A stretch of DNA of 64,000 nt from Hyphomicrobiales bacterium (GCA_900466745.1 UBNE01000023.1:51111-115110); one strand, 5' to 3'; positions 27,327 through 36,823 are shown, counted from the first letter of the stretch. Program-made: numbers and translations. Notes: generated by a model from the sequence alone, not told the origin.

Positions 27327-30059
27327 TCAGGCCTCCTGCTTGCGCAGGGCGAATTGCGCGACGACGAGGAAGAGCAGGAAGAAGAAGGTGAGCATGGCGA
27401 GGTTCGGCCAGAGCTCGGCCGCGCCGAGCCCCTTGGTGAAGACGCCGACGCTGACCGGCTGGTACCAGGCCGGCGGCAGGCTCATGCCGATGATCCGGCC
27501 GCCGCCCGAGAGCGAGGCGACCGGCACCATCAGCCCGGAGAAGTTGATCGCCGGGATGATCGACAGGATCGCCGTGGCGAAGACGGCCGAGACCTGCGTG
27601 CGGGTGAAGCTGGAGACGAGCTGGCCGAAGCCGGTGGTCGCGGAGACGTAGAGCAGGGTCGCCAGCGCCAGCACCCAGGCCGAGCCCTTGATCGGCACGC
27701 CGAAGACGAACAGCGCGATCAGCACCAGCATCACGAAGCTGCCCATCGCCACGGCGATATAGGGCAGTTGCTTGCCGAACAGGAATTCGAAGCGGCTGAT
27801 CGGCGTCGAGCGGAAATTGGCGATCGAGCCGGTCTCCTTCTCGCGGACGACGCCGATCGCCGACATGATCGCCGGGATGACGATCAGCATCAGCATGATC
27901 ACGCTCGGCACCATCGCATTGGCGCTCTTGAAGTCCTGGTTGTAGCGGAAGCGGGTTTCCACCGTGACGGCGGCGGGCGCGTGGCTCGAGGCGGCATGGT
28001 CGGCGGCGAAGCCCTGCGCGTATTGGGTCGCCAGCCCGGTGACGTAGCCGCGCGTCGTCTCGGCCCGGAACGGCATGGCGCCGTCGAGCCAGACCGACAT
28101 CTCGGGCAGGCGCCCGCTCATCAGGTCGCGGCCGAAGGAGGGCGGGATCTCGAGCGCGAGCTGGAGCTCGCCGCTGCGCATCCGGCGGTCCAGCTCCCCG
28201 GCCGAGCGGATCGGCGCCTGCTCGTCGAAATAGCGCGAGCTGGAGAAGGCCTCGATCAACTGGCGGCTCTCCATCGAGTTGTCCTGGTCGAAGGCGGCGA
28301 ATTTCAGCTTCTCGACGTCGAAGGAGATGCCGAAGCCGAAGGCCAGCATCAGCAGCAGCGGGCCGAGGAAGGCGAAGCTCAGCCGGATCGGGTCGCGCAG
28401 CAGCTCCATGGTCTCGCGGCGGGCGCAGGCCCAGAGCCGGCGCGGGTCGAAGCGGCGGGCCGGCGCGGCCGGCTGGGTCGTCTCGGCGGCCGCCGGGACC
28501 GGCTCCTCCGGCGCGTCCTCGATCCCGGAGGCCTCCTTGAGATAGGCGACGAAGGCGTCCTCCAGCGTGCCGCCGCCACGCTGCGCCGCCAGCTCCTGCG
28601 GCGTGCCGACGGCCAGCACCTTGCCGGCATGCATGAAGGAGATGCGGTCGCAGCGCTCCGCCTCGTTCATGAAATGGGTCGAGAGGAAGATGGTGACGCC
28701 GTCGTCGCGCGAGAGGTCGATCAGCGTGCGCCAGAAGGCGTCGCGGGCGATCGGGTCGACGCCGGAGGTCGGCTCGTCGAGGATCAGCATCGCCGGCCGG
28801 TGCAGCACGGCGACGGCGAGCTGCAGGCGCTGGCGGATGCCGAGCGGCAGGCTCTCCGGCCGCTCGTCGGCGACGTCCGCGAGGTCGAAGCGGCTCAGGA
28901 GCTCGGCGATCCGCCCGGGGATCTCGGCCGGCTTCAGATGGTAGAGTTCGGCATGCAGCAGGAGATTCTGCCGCACCGTCAGCTCGCTGTAGAGCGAGAA
29001 GGCCTGCGACATGTAGCCGACGTTCCGCCGCGTCTCCATGTCGTCGGCGGCGAGCGGCTGGCCGAAGAGCTTGGCCGTGCCCTCGCTCGCCGGCAGCAGG
29101 CCGGTCAGCATCTTCATCGTGGTCGACTTGCCGCAGCCATTCGAGCCGAGGAAGCCGAAGATCTCGCCGCGCCCGATGCGGAAGCTGACATGGTCGACCG
29201 CGACGAAATCGCCGAAGCGCCGGGTCAGCCCCTCGGCCTCGATCGCCGGCGTGGCGTCGTCGCTGGCCGTCCGCGGCCGCAGCACGACCTCGCGGTGCTG
29301 GGCCCGCTTGGCTTCGGGCAGCAGCGCCACGAAGGCGGCCTCGAGCGTCGCCTGCCCGGCCTTCTCGCGCAATTCCGCCGGCGTGCCGGTGGCGATCGCC
29401 TTGCCTTCGTCCATCGCCACCAGCCAGTCGAAGCGCTCGGCCTCCTCCATATAGGCGGTGGCGACGATGACGCTCATGCCCGGCCGGCGGGCGCGGATCG
29501 TGTCGATCAGGTCCCAGAACTGGCCGCGCGACAGCGGGTCGACGCCGGTGGTCGGCTCGTCGAGGACGAGCAGGTCGGGGTCGTGGATCAGCGCGCAGCA
29601 GAGCGAGAGCTTCTGCTTCATGCCGCCGGAGAGCTTGGCGGCCGGGCGGCCCTCGAACGGGTCGAGTCCGGTCGCCCTCAGCAACTCGTCGATCCGGCCG
29701 CGCCGCTCGGCCGCGTCCTGGCCGAAGAGGCGGGCATGGAAGTCGATGTTCTCGAACACCGAGAGGGTGGGGTAGAGATTGCGCCCCAGCCCCTGCGGCA
29801 TATAGGCGATGCGGCCGCGCCGCGCCTCGCGCTGCGCCTTGACGCCGAGATCGCCGCCGAGCGCATGGACGCTGCCCTGCTGGATCCTCCGCACGCCGGC
29901 GATCAGCGCCAGCAAGGTCGATTTGCCGACGCCGTCCGGTCCGATCACGCCGATCATCCGGCCGGCCGGGATGGCGAGCGTCAGCGCGTCGAGGGCGGTC
30001 ACCCTGCCGTAGCGATGCGTGACGGCGTCGAGGCGCGCGGCAGGCTCGGCCTGCATCAT
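27327..30059 (-). CDS. RbbA-like ABC transporter: two ATPase domains fused to an ABC-2 permease
   Basis: The protein has 910 residues from ATG 30059, chosen because it overlaps the HlyD stop (ATGA). The first ATPase has Walker A GPDGVGKST at residues 40-48, LSGGMKQKLS and VLDEPTTGVD. The second has Walker A GSNGCGKST near residue 313, LPLGIRQRLQLAV in place of the usual LSGG, and ILDEPTSGVD. Residues about 550-910 form the ABC-2 membrane domain (EKETGSIANFRSTPISRFEFLFGKQLPYI). It matches the YhiH/RbbA architecture, in which one protein has both ATP sites. The altered signature in the second site suggests asymmetric ATP use. Confidence 0.92.
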   Translation of the reverse strand: MMQAEPAARLDAVTHRYGRVTALDALTLAIPAGRMIGVIGPDGVGKSTLLALIAGVRRIQQGSVHALGGDLGVKAQREARRGRIAYMPQGLGRNLYPTLSVFENIDFHARLFGQDAAERRGRIDELLRATGLDPFEGRPAAKLSGGMKQKLSLCCALIHDPDLLVLDEPTTGVDPLSRGQFWDLIDTIRARRPGMSVIVATAYMEEAERFDWLVAMDEGKAIATGTPAELREKAGQATLEAAFVALLPEAKRAQHREVVLRPRTASDDATPAIEAEGLTRRFGDFVAVDHVSFRIGRGEIFGFLGSNGCGKSTTMKMLTGLLPASEGTAKLFGQPLAADDMETRRNVGYMSQAFSLYSELTVRQNLLLHAELYHLKPAEIPGRIAELLSRFDLADVADERPESLPLGIRQRLQLAVAVLHRPAMLILDEPTSGVDPIARDAFWRTLIDLSRDDGVTIFLSTHFMNEAERCDRISFMHAGKVLAVGTPQELAAQRGGGTLEDAFVAYLKEASGIEDAPEEPVPAAAETTQPAAPARRFDPRRLWACARRETMELLRDPIRLSFAFLGPLLLMLAFGFGISFDVEKLKFAAFDQDNSMESRQLIEAFSSSRYFDEQAPIRSAGELDRRMRSGELQLALEIPPSFGRDLMSGRLPEMSVWLDGAMPFRAETTRGYVTGLATQYAQGFAADHAASSHAPAAVTVETRFRYNQDFKSANAMVPSVIMLMLIVIPAIMSAIGVVREKETGSIANFRSTPISRFEFLFGKQLPYIAVAMGSFVMLVLIALFVFGVPIKGSAWVLALATLLYVSATTGFGQLVSSFTRTQVSAVFATAILSIIPAINFSGLMVPVASLSGGGRIIGMSLPPAWYQPVSVGVFTKGLGAAELWPNLAMLTFFFLLFLVVAQFALRKQEA

Positions 30060-31060
30060 GGCAGCTTCACGGCCAGCGAATCGGGCCATTTCGCATTGGG
30101 CGCGGTGCGCACGAAGCCGAGGCCGCGCACGCCGGTCTTCACCTGCCGGTGATATTTGGCGAGCAGCTCCCGGTCGAGCTGGAGCTTGATGCGGAAGACC
30201 AGCTTCTCGCGCTCCTCGGCGGTCTCGACCGCCTTGGGCGTGAACTGGGCATCGGCGGCGACGAAGCTGACCGTCGCGGGGATCACATATTGCGGCACGG
30301 GGTCGAGGATGATCCGCGCCTCGTCGCCGAGCGCGAGCTGCCCGGCCTGCGCCGCCGGCAGGTAGATCGTCATGTAGACGTCCGACAGGTCGAGGATGGT
30401 GATGACGCGCGTGCCGGCGGCGACGACCTCGCCCGAGCGGGCGAGCTGATACTGGACGCGGCCGCTGCGCGGCGCCACCAGCACGAGGTCGACCAGGATC
30501 GCCTTGATCTGCTCGGCATCGGCTTCCGAGGCCCGGATGGCGAAGCGCGCCTGGTCGCGCTGCGCCTCGGCGGCGCGCAGGGCGGCGTCGGCGGCGTCGG
30601 CCTTGGCCGAGCGCTGGTCGTCGACCTGCTTGCTGAGATAGCCCTTGGCGACCAGTTCCTTGCCGCGCTGGGCGTCGGTGCGGGCGAGGATCTGGTCGCT
30701 CTTGCGCTGGGCGATCAGGGCCTCGGCCTCGGCCAGCGCCTGCCTGGCGCGCAGCACCTGCGCCTCGGCGGCGCGCAGTTGCGCCTCGTATTCGGGCGAG
30801 ACGATGCGCCCGATCACCTGGCCGGCGGTGACCTCGTCGCCTTCCTTGACCTTCACCTCGGCCAGCCGGCCGGCATATTTCGAGGAGACGTCGATCTGGG
30901 TCGCCTCGATCCGGCCATTGGTCTTGACGATGCCCTCCGGCATCGTGTCGCCGCGCAGCCTCTCGATCAGCGCCTTGATGCGCGATTGCGCCTGCGCGCC
31001 GGGCGCCTGCAGGACGAGCGCAGCGAGAAATGCTGCCGTAACGGCTCGAGAGCGGCGCAT
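30056..31060 (-). CDS. HlyD family periplasmic adaptor (membrane fusion protein)
   Basis: The 334-residue protein starts with a signal-like segment (AVTAAFLAALVLQAPGAQAQ). GRIEATQIDVSSKYAGRLAEVKVKEGDEVTAGQVIGRI is the lipoyl half, followed by a long coiled coil (residues about 90-190) and VDLVLVAPRSGRVQYQLARSGEVV as the second lipoyl strand. It is the YhiI-type partner of the RbbA-like ABC protein. It is the first gene of the operon. GGAG lies seven bases before the ATG. Confidence 0.92.
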   Translation of the reverse strand: MRRSRAVTAAFLAALVLQAPGAQAQSRIKALIERLRGDTMPEGIVKTNGRIEATQIDVSSKYAGRLAEVKVKEGDEVTAGQVIGRIVSPEYEAQLRAAEAQVLRARQALAEAEALIAQRKSDQILARTDAQRGKELVAKGYLSKQVDDQRSAKADAADAALRAAEAQRDQARFAIRASEADAEQIKAILVDLVLVAPRSGRVQYQLARSGEVVAAGTRVITILDLSDVYMTIYLPAAQAGQLALGDEARIILDPVPQYVIPATVSFVAADAQFTPKAVETAEEREKLVFRIKLQLDRELLAKYHRQVKTGVRGLGFVRTAPNAKWPDSLAVKLP

Positions 31061-31473
31061 CTTAGATCTCCGAAGGAAGCGTGACGGAAACGGGGTGGGC
31101 GGGCATCGTTCTTAGCATGCGGGAAGCGCGAGGCCAGGCCAAGCCGCTTGCGGCGCGGGCGCGCATGCGTCCATGTCCGGCGCAATCCCGCCTGTCGCGC
31201 CTGCCCCCGGCCGTGTCCTTGCCGCCATCCATCGCCGCCCTCGCCGCATCGCCCGCCCGCGGGCAGGGTGCCCCGCTTAGCCGGTCGGGCGGGGCGCGGC
31301 TTTGCGCTCGCTCAATCCGCGCCGGAGGCGATGGCCTATGGTGGCCGGCTGCTTCGGCTACGGCGCCCGCCCAGGCCGGCGCCGCGCGCGGGACCTGTCC
31401 GGAAGCGCTTGACTCGCGGGCCCGGAACGGTTGAGCCACATCGCATCGAACCGCCCGAGACCGGAATCCCCTG
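31061..31473. other. 413-base divergent intergenic region, no gene recognised
   Basis: It lies between the HlyD adaptor (minus) and the 2-hydroxyacid dehydrogenase (plus). Frames open in it do not resemble any family and have no codon bias match. TTGACT occurs at 31409-31414 but no convincing -10 follows. Several GC-rich short inverted repeats such as CGCCCGCCCGCGGGC are present. Confidence 0.5.
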
Positions 31474-32439
31474 ATGCCCGAGACCATCGTCCTGCTCGAC
31501 ATGACGACGCCGCAGCGCGCCGAGCGCCTGCGAGCGCTGCTGCCGCCCGGCTTCGTGCTGACCCATGGGACGGAGCGCGGCGAGGAGCATCTGAAGGCGA
31601 TCATCGCCGAGGCCGACTATGCCATTTCCGGCCAGGTCGCCGTCCCGGGCGAGGTGCTGCGCGCCGCGAAGAAGCTGAAGCTGCTGCACAAATGGGGCGT
31701 CGGCTACGACAATATCGACATCGCCACGGCGAAGGCGCTCGGCATCCAGGTCGCGCGCACCACCGGCTCCAACGCGCTTCCCGTCGCCGAATTCGCGCTC
31801 GGGCTGATGCTGTCGGCGCTGCGCTTCATCGCCTATGGCCATGCGGAGCTGAAGACGGGGCGCTGGGCCACCGGCAGGCTGCCGGGAGACACCTTCACCC
31901 TCTCCGGCAAGACGGTGGGCATCGTCGGCTTCGGCGCCATCGGCCAGAATCTCGCCAGGCTGCTCGCGGGCTTCGGCTGCCGCATCCTCTACAGCAAGCG
32001 CACGCCGCTTGCCGCGGCGCAGGAGCAGGCGCTCGGCGCCCGGCACGCGCCGCTGGCGCGGATCCTGGCGGAGGCCGATATCGTCTCGCTCCACTGCCCG
32101 CTGACCCCGGAGACGGAGAACCTGATCGACGCCGATGCTCTCGCGGCGATGAAGAGGACGGCGGTGCTGGTCAATGTCGCGCGCGGCGGCGTCGTCAACG
32201 AGGCCGATCTGGTCGCGGCGCTCAGGGCGCGCACCATCGCCGGCGCGGCGATGGACGTCTATGCGGTCGAGCCGTTGCCGCCCGACAGCGAATTGCTGAC
32301 CCTCGACAATCTCGTGGTGACGCCGCATCTCGCCGCGATGGCCGCCGACACCTTCGAGCCGACCGTGAAGCGCATGTTCGCCAACATCGCGCATGTCTCG
32401 CGCGGCGAGCCGGTGCCGGAGCGCGACCGCGTCGTATAA
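31474..32439 (+). CDS. D-isomer specific 2-hydroxyacid dehydrogenase
   Basis: The protein has 321 residues. KWGVGYDNIDIATAKALGIQVARTTGSNALPVAEFALGLML is the substrate-binding entry, GIVGFGAIGQNLARLLAGFGCRILYSKR the NAD motif, and SLHCPLTPETENLID with VNVARGGVVNEADL carries catalytic Arg; Glu and His occur later (YAVEPLPPDSELL, VVTPHLAAM). It reduces or oxidises a 2-oxo/2-hydroxy acid. The family includes phosphoglycerate, glyoxylate and formate dehydrogenases; this member is closest to the general phosphoglycerate-dehydrogenase-like group. It converges, two bases apart, with the FMN protein. Confidence 0.9.
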   Translation: MPETIVLLDMTTPQRAERLRALLPPGFVLTHGTERGEEHLKAIIAEADYAISGQVAVPGEVLRAAKKLKLLHKWGVGYDNIDIATAKALGIQVARTTGSNALPVAEFALGLMLSALRFIAYGHAELKTGRWATGRLPGDTFTLSGKTVGIVGFGAIGQNLARLLAGFGCRILYSKRTPLAAAQEQALGARHAPLARILAEADIVSLHCPLTPETENLIDADALAAMKRTAVLVNVARGGVVNEADLVAALRARTIAGAAMDVYAVEPLPPDSELLTLDNLVVTPHLAAMAADTFEPTVKRMFANIAHVSRGEPVPERDRVV

Positions 32440-32441
32440 GG

Positions 32442-34049
32442 TTACGCCGCCCGGTCGAAGCTGTCGGCGCGGGCGAGGTCCCAGTTGCGGCGGTAGAAGC
32501 TGTGCTCGCAGCGGCCTTCGGCGAGCTCGCCCGCCTCGAGGAAGACGTGGAGGTCCGAGAACAGCCGGATCTCGGTGGTGCTGACGCGGCGCACCAGATG
32601 GTGCGGGCCGAGATCGGAGGGATGGCTCAGCCCCGCCGCGGCCAGCATGTCGGCCAGCGCCTGCACCGTATTGGCGTGGAAGCGATGCACGCGCTGCGCC
32701 TTGTCGGGCACGACCAGCGCGCGCTGGCGCACGGCGTCCTGCGTGGCGACGCCGGTCGGGCAGCGATTGGTGTTGCAGGACAGCGACTGCACGCAGCCCA
32801 GCGCGAACATGAAGCCGCGCGCCGCATTGGCCCAGTCGGCGCCGATGGCGAGCACGCTGGCGATGTCGAAGGCGCTGACGATGCGCCCGGCGGCGCCGAT
32901 CCTGACCTTGTCGCGCAGGCCGGCGCCGGTCAGCACGTTGTGGACGAAGAGCAGGCCTTCGCGCATCGGCAGGCCGATATGGTCGCTGAATTCGACCGGG
33001 GCGGCGCCGGTGCCGCCTTCGGCGCCGTCGACGACGATGAAGTCGGGCACCACGCCGCTCTCCAGCATCGCCTTGACGATGCCCATGAACTCCCAGGGAT
33101 GGCCGAGGCAGAGCTTGAAGCCGACCGGCTTGCCGCCGGAGAGCTCGCGCAGCCGGGCGATGAAGCCCATCATCTCCAGCGGCGTCGAGAAGGCGCTGTG
33201 GCTCGGCGGCGAGATGCAGTCCTGCCCGACCGGAACGCCGCGCGTCTGCGCGATCTCCGGCGTCACCTTCGGCGCCGGCAGGATGCCGCCATGGCCGGGC
33301 TTGGCGCCCTGGCTCAGCTTGATCTCGATCATCTTGACCTGGGGCTCCCGCGCCTGCCGGGCGAAGCGCTCCGGGTCGAAGCGGCCCTCATCGTCGCGGC
33401 AGCCGAAATAGCCGCTCGCCACCTCCCAGACGATGTCGCCGCCGCCCTCGCGGTGATAGGGGCTGATGCTGCCCTCGCCGGTGTCGTGGCTGAATCCGCC
33501 CATGCGCGCGCCGGTGTTGAGCGCCCGGATGGCGTTGGCCGAGAGCGAGCCGAAGCTCATCGCCGAGATGTTGAAGATCGAGGCGGAATAGGGCTGGGCG
33601 CACTGCTCGTTGCCGATGGTGATGCGGAAGCTCGCGGGGTCGGAGGCCGGCACCGGCCGGCTCGAATGGCCGATGAACTCGTAGCCGTCGCGATAGACGT
33701 CGAGCAGCGTGCCGAAGGGATGGTCGCCGGCGAGGCCCTTGGCCCGGCGATAGACCAGCGAGCGCTGCGAGCGCGAGAACGGTGCCGCCTCCTCGTCCGC
33801 CTCGAACAGGTACTGGCGCAATTCCGGCCGGACGAGCTCGGCGAACCAGCGGATATGCCCGATGACGGGATAGTTGCGGCGGATCGCATGCTCGGGCTGG
33901 GCGAGGTCCCACAGGCCGAGCAGCGAGAGCAGCACGGCGAGGACGGCCGGAAACCAGACCCAGCCATGGCGGAAGGCGAGGGGGACGAGGATGAGAGCCG
34001 CGAGAACGCACAGGGCGAGGGTGGTGAAGCGGCTCAGACGCAAAGTCAT
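32442..34049 (-). CDS. FMN-binding glutamate synthase family protein, membrane-anchored
   Basis: The protein has 535 residues. Two hydrophobic segments at residues about 9-27 and 30-47 anchor it. The rest is the glutamate-synthase alpha-subunit FMN barrel: FNISAMSFGSLSANAIRALNTGA, GFKLCLGHPWEFMGI, FIVVDGAEGGTGAAPVEFSDHIGLP and the Cys-rich ALGCVQSLSCNTNRCPTGVATQD, where the 3Fe-4S cysteines lie. It lacks the glutaminase domain of GltB, so it cannot use glutamine alone. Such short proteins are widespread and mostly uncharacterised; a role in one-carbon or methylamine metabolism is only a guess. Confidence 0.88.
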   Translation of the reverse strand: MTLRLSRFTTLALCVLAALILVPLAFRHGWVWFPAVLAVLLSLLGLWDLAQPEHAIRRNYPVIGHIRWFAELVRPELRQYLFEADEEAAPFSRSQRSLVYRRAKGLAGDHPFGTLLDVYRDGYEFIGHSSRPVPASDPASFRITIGNEQCAQPYSASIFNISAMSFGSLSANAIRALNTGARMGGFSHDTGEGSISPYHREGGGDIVWEVASGYFGCRDDEGRFDPERFARQAREPQVKMIEIKLSQGAKPGHGGILPAPKVTPEIAQTRGVPVGQDCISPPSHSAFSTPLEMMGFIARLRELSGGKPVGFKLCLGHPWEFMGIVKAMLESGVVPDFIVVDGAEGGTGAAPVEFSDHIGLPMREGLLFVHNVLTGAGLRDKVRIGAAGRIVSAFDIASVLAIGADWANAARGFMFALGCVQSLSCNTNRCPTGVATQDAVRQRALVVPDKAQRVHRFHANTVQALADMLAAAGLSHPSDLGPHHLVRRVSTTEIRLFSDLHVFLEAGELAEGRCEHSFYRRNWDLARADSFDRAA

Positions 34050-34130
34050 CGGGAAGGCCTCGAGGCAAATCGAATTCTTCCAGTTTTAGAGCATGGGAGG
34101 CGACGCCGTGCCAAATCGCCGGCTCCCCGG

Positions 34131-34156
34131 CCGGGCCGGCCGCAGGCCGGGCCCGG
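34131..34156. terminator. GC-rich hairpin downstream of the TRAP permease gene
   Basis: CCGGGCCGGCC (34131-34141) pairs with GGCCGGGCCCGG (34145-34156) across a GCA loop, with a one-base bulge. It lies 45 bases after the TRAP stop and upstream of the FMN gene on the same strand. There is no U-tract. Confidence 0.4.
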
Positions 34157-34200
34157 GGATGCATCCGGAATGCTCCGTTGCCCTCAAGCGGCAGCAGGCC

Positions 34201-36087
34201 TCAGGTCTTGAGGAACCCGATCGAGAACCACGGCACGGCGGCGACGACGAGGAGGCCGAGGAGCAGGGCGAGCATGTAGCCCCAGATATATTTCAGCCCC
34301 TCGTCGGGGTTGATCTTGGAGATGGCGCAGGCGCCGTAATAGCCGACGCCGAAGGGCGGGGCGAAGAGGCCGATGCCCATGGCGAAGATCACGACCATGG
34401 CATAGTGCACCTCGTGGATGCCGACGGCCTTGGCGATCGGGAAGACCAGCGGGCCGAACAGCACCATGGCCGGGATGCCTTCCAGCACCGAGCCGAGCAC
34501 CACGAAGGCGACGATCGAGATGCCGAGGAAGCCCCAGTGCCCGCCGGGCACCGAGGCCATCGCCTGGGCGAGGTCGCGCGAGAAGCCGGACTGGGTCAGG
34601 CCCCAGGCCATGGCCGTGGCGGCGCCGATGATGAAGATGATCGCCCCGGTGAGCGAGGCGGTCTCGACCAGCATTTTCGGCAGCCGGCGCCAGTCGAACT
34701 GGCGGTAGATCAGGAGCCCGGCCAGCACCGCATAGGCGATGCCGATGGTCGAGACCTCGGTGGCGGTGGCCACGCCCTCGACCACGGCGGCGCGGATGAC
34801 GAAGGGCAGCGCGATGGCCGGCGCCGCAATCAGCGCGAGCTTGGTCATCACGCGCTTCGGCTGGCGCGCGACGTGGCTGAGATCCTCTCCGCGATAGCGC
34901 CACCAGACGACGAAGCACAGCGCGACGCCCAGCACCACCGCCGGCAGCATGCCGCCGGTGAACAGCGCCGCGATCGAGACGCCGGTGACCGAGCCGATGG
35001 TGATCAGCACGATCGAGGGCGGGATCGTCTCGGTCTGCGCGCCGGTGGCGGAAAGCAGCGCGACCAGATCCCCGGGCTTGGCGCCGCGCTGGCGCATCTC
35101 GGGGAAGAGCACCGGCGCGATCGCCGCCATGTCGGCGACCTTCGAGCCGGAGATGCCGGAGACCAGGTACATCGCCCCGATCAGCACATAGGAGAGCCCG
35201 CCGCGGACATGGCCGAGCAGCGAGGCGAGGAACTGGATCATCGCCCTGGCCATGCCGGTCATCTCGATCAGCGCCCCGAGGAAGATGAACAGCGGCACCG
35301 CGAGCAGGATGAGATGGCTCATGCCCTCGTCGAGCCGGCCGACCATGACGAGCAGCGGCGTCGAGGTGGTGAGCGCGAGATAGCCGAAGGTGGCGAGCGC
35401 GAAGGAGAAGGCGATCGGCACCCCGGAAAAGACGTTGAGCGCGACGACGCCGACGAAGAAGACCAGGAGGTTGAGCTTGCCGAGCGGCTTCAGCGCCGGC
35501 CCCGCCAGCCAGAACAGGGCGATCACCAGCGCGGTCAGCGCCGCGGCGGCGAAGACCGGCTTCCAGGAGCCGAAGCGCACCAGCCGTAGGAGCGCGACGG
35601 CGAGCATCAGGCCGATGCCGACCGGCAGCGCCGCGGCGCGCCAGGCGTTGGAGATCTCCAGCGCCGGGGTGACGATGAAGTTCTCCTCCTGCGCATATTC
35701 CAGCGCATGCGGCAGGATCATCAGCAGGAAGGCGATGGAGGCGGTGATCGCGACAGCCTCGAGCAGCGCCTGCGCCCGCGGCGGCACCCGCGTCACCAGC
35801 CCGGTCATGCGCATGTGCTCGCCGCGCTGCAGCGCGATCACCGCCCCCAGCATCGACAGCCACAGGAACAGGATCGAGGCCAGCTCGTCCGACCAGATCA
35901 GGGGCGTATGCAGGACGTAGCGCGCCGTCACGCCCGCTCCCAGGATGACGACCTCCGAGACGACGAGGACGGCGGCGAAGAACGAGACGACGGTGCCGAG
36001 CGCGCGTTCGAGCGGGCGCGCCAGCCGGCCGAGCGCGGTCGGGGAGAGATCGGCCGAGCCCGGCAGGCTGGCTCCGTGAGCATCCAT
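34201..36087 (-). CDS. TRAP transporter, fused small and large permease (DctQM)
   Basis: The 628-residue protein has an N-terminal DctQ part (residues about 30-190, with VTARYVLHTPLIWSDELASILFLWLSMLGA) and a DctM part (about 210-628, with VPLFIFLGALIEMTGMARAMIQFL, VSGISGSKVADMAAIAPVLFPEM and ALFAPPFGVGYY-like LFAPPFGVGYYGACAISKI). DctM carries the sodium-driven translocation of organic anions. Start ATG 36087 follows a short untranslated leader. No DctP binding-protein gene adjoins it, which is unusual for TRAP loci. Confidence 0.93.
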   Translation of the reverse strand: MDAHGASLPGSADLSPTALGRLARPLERALGTVVSFFAAVLVVSEVVILGAGVTARYVLHTPLIWSDELASILFLWLSMLGAVIALQRGEHMRMTGLVTRVPPRAQALLEAVAITASIAFLLMILPHALEYAQEENFIVTPALEISNAWRAAALPVGIGLMLAVALLRLVRFGSWKPVFAAAALTALVIALFWLAGPALKPLGKLNLLVFFVGVVALNVFSGVPIAFSFALATFGYLALTTSTPLLVMVGRLDEGMSHLILLAVPLFIFLGALIEMTGMARAMIQFLASLLGHVRGGLSYVLIGAMYLVSGISGSKVADMAAIAPVLFPEMRQRGAKPGDLVALLSATGAQTETIPPSIVLITIGSVTGVSIAALFTGGMLPAVVLGVALCFVVWWRYRGEDLSHVARQPKRVMTKLALIAAPAIALPFVIRAAVVEGVATATEVSTIGIAYAVLAGLLIYRQFDWRRLPKMLVETASLTGAIIFIIGAATAMAWGLTQSGFSRDLAQAMASVPGGHWGFLGISIVAFVVLGSVLEGIPAMVLFGPLVFPIAKAVGIHEVHYAMVVIFAMGIGLFAPPFGVGYYGACAISKINPDEGLKYIWGYMLALLLGLLVVAAVPWFSIGFLKT

Positions 36088-36273
36088 GGAGACGTTTCCG
36101 ATTATCGTATTTTGAGTCCTTATAGGCTGGGCTGCGTCCCCGAGACTAGCCGTAACGTCGGGTTCTCCAGTTGTGCATGGACGCACCTTGCCGCACCCGG
36201 CTGCCTTGCTGGCTGACCGGCCCGGCGGTCCTCGCGGCTTGCATTGTCGGAAACAAAGAGAGAACATGAGGCC

Positions 36274-36738
36274 ATGCCGCTCGCCGACAGCATCCTCAAT
36301 CCGCCGCCCGCCCGGCCGGACATCACCCGCGCCGTCTGCCGCGGCGCCAGCCGGCACCTGCGCGAGCGCGGCTATGCCATCGTCAGGGAGATGACCTTCG
36401 CCAACGGCCGGCGCGGCGACATCGTCGCGCTGTCGCCCGCGGGCGAGCTCTGGGTGGTCGAGGTCAAGTCCGGCCTCGCCGATTACCGCGTCGACGGCAA
36501 ATGGCCGGATTATCGCGATTATTGCGACGGCTTCCTCTTCGCGGTCGCGCCGGAGTTCCCGCGCGAGATCCTGCCGGAGGATGTCGGGCTGATCGTCGCC
36601 GACGCCTATGGCGGCGAAGTGCTGCGCGAGCCGCCGCGCCATCCGCTCGCGCCGGCCCGGCGCAAGATGCTGACCATCGCCTTCGCCAGGCTGGCGGCGG
36701 GGCGGCTGGCGCAGAGCGAGGATCCGCCGGGCCCGTGA
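36274..36738 (+). CDS. mmcB: MmcB family DNA repair protein
   Basis: The 154-residue protein starts at ATG 36274, since the frame runs a little further up without a better start. ITRAVCRGASRHLRERGYAIVREMTFANGRRGDIVALSPAGELWVVEVKSGLADYRVDGKWPDYRDYCDGFLFAVAPEFP is the MmcB/PD-(D/E)xK-like core, with D and E-V-K as likely metal-site residues. In Caulobacter, MmcB acts in DNA damage repair. It converges with regA. Confidence 0.85.
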   Translation: MPLADSILNPPPARPDITRAVCRGASRHLRERGYAIVREMTFANGRRGDIVALSPAGELWVVEVKSGLADYRVDGKWPDYRDYCDGFLFAVAPEFPREILPEDVGLIVADAYGGEVLREPPRHPLAPARRKMLTIAFARLAAGRLAQSEDPPGP

Positions 36739-36823
36739 CCGCGCCGCGGCTGCGCGGCGTCGATCTCCGCCGCGGGAGCCGGAGCGCGGGCGAAAAGGCG
36801 GCTTGCCGGCGCCCTTCGGGGCC

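Noticed and set aside
27243..30152. 969-codon plus-strand frame antisense to the RbbA-like gene
   Set aside because: Arg/Gly/Gln-rich shadow of a well-recognised ABC gene; no motif of its own.
31431..34211. 926-codon plus-strand frame over the 2-hydroxyacid dehydrogenase and the FMN protein
   Set aside because: It runs out of frame over one real gene and antisense to another; composition is typical of a shadow.
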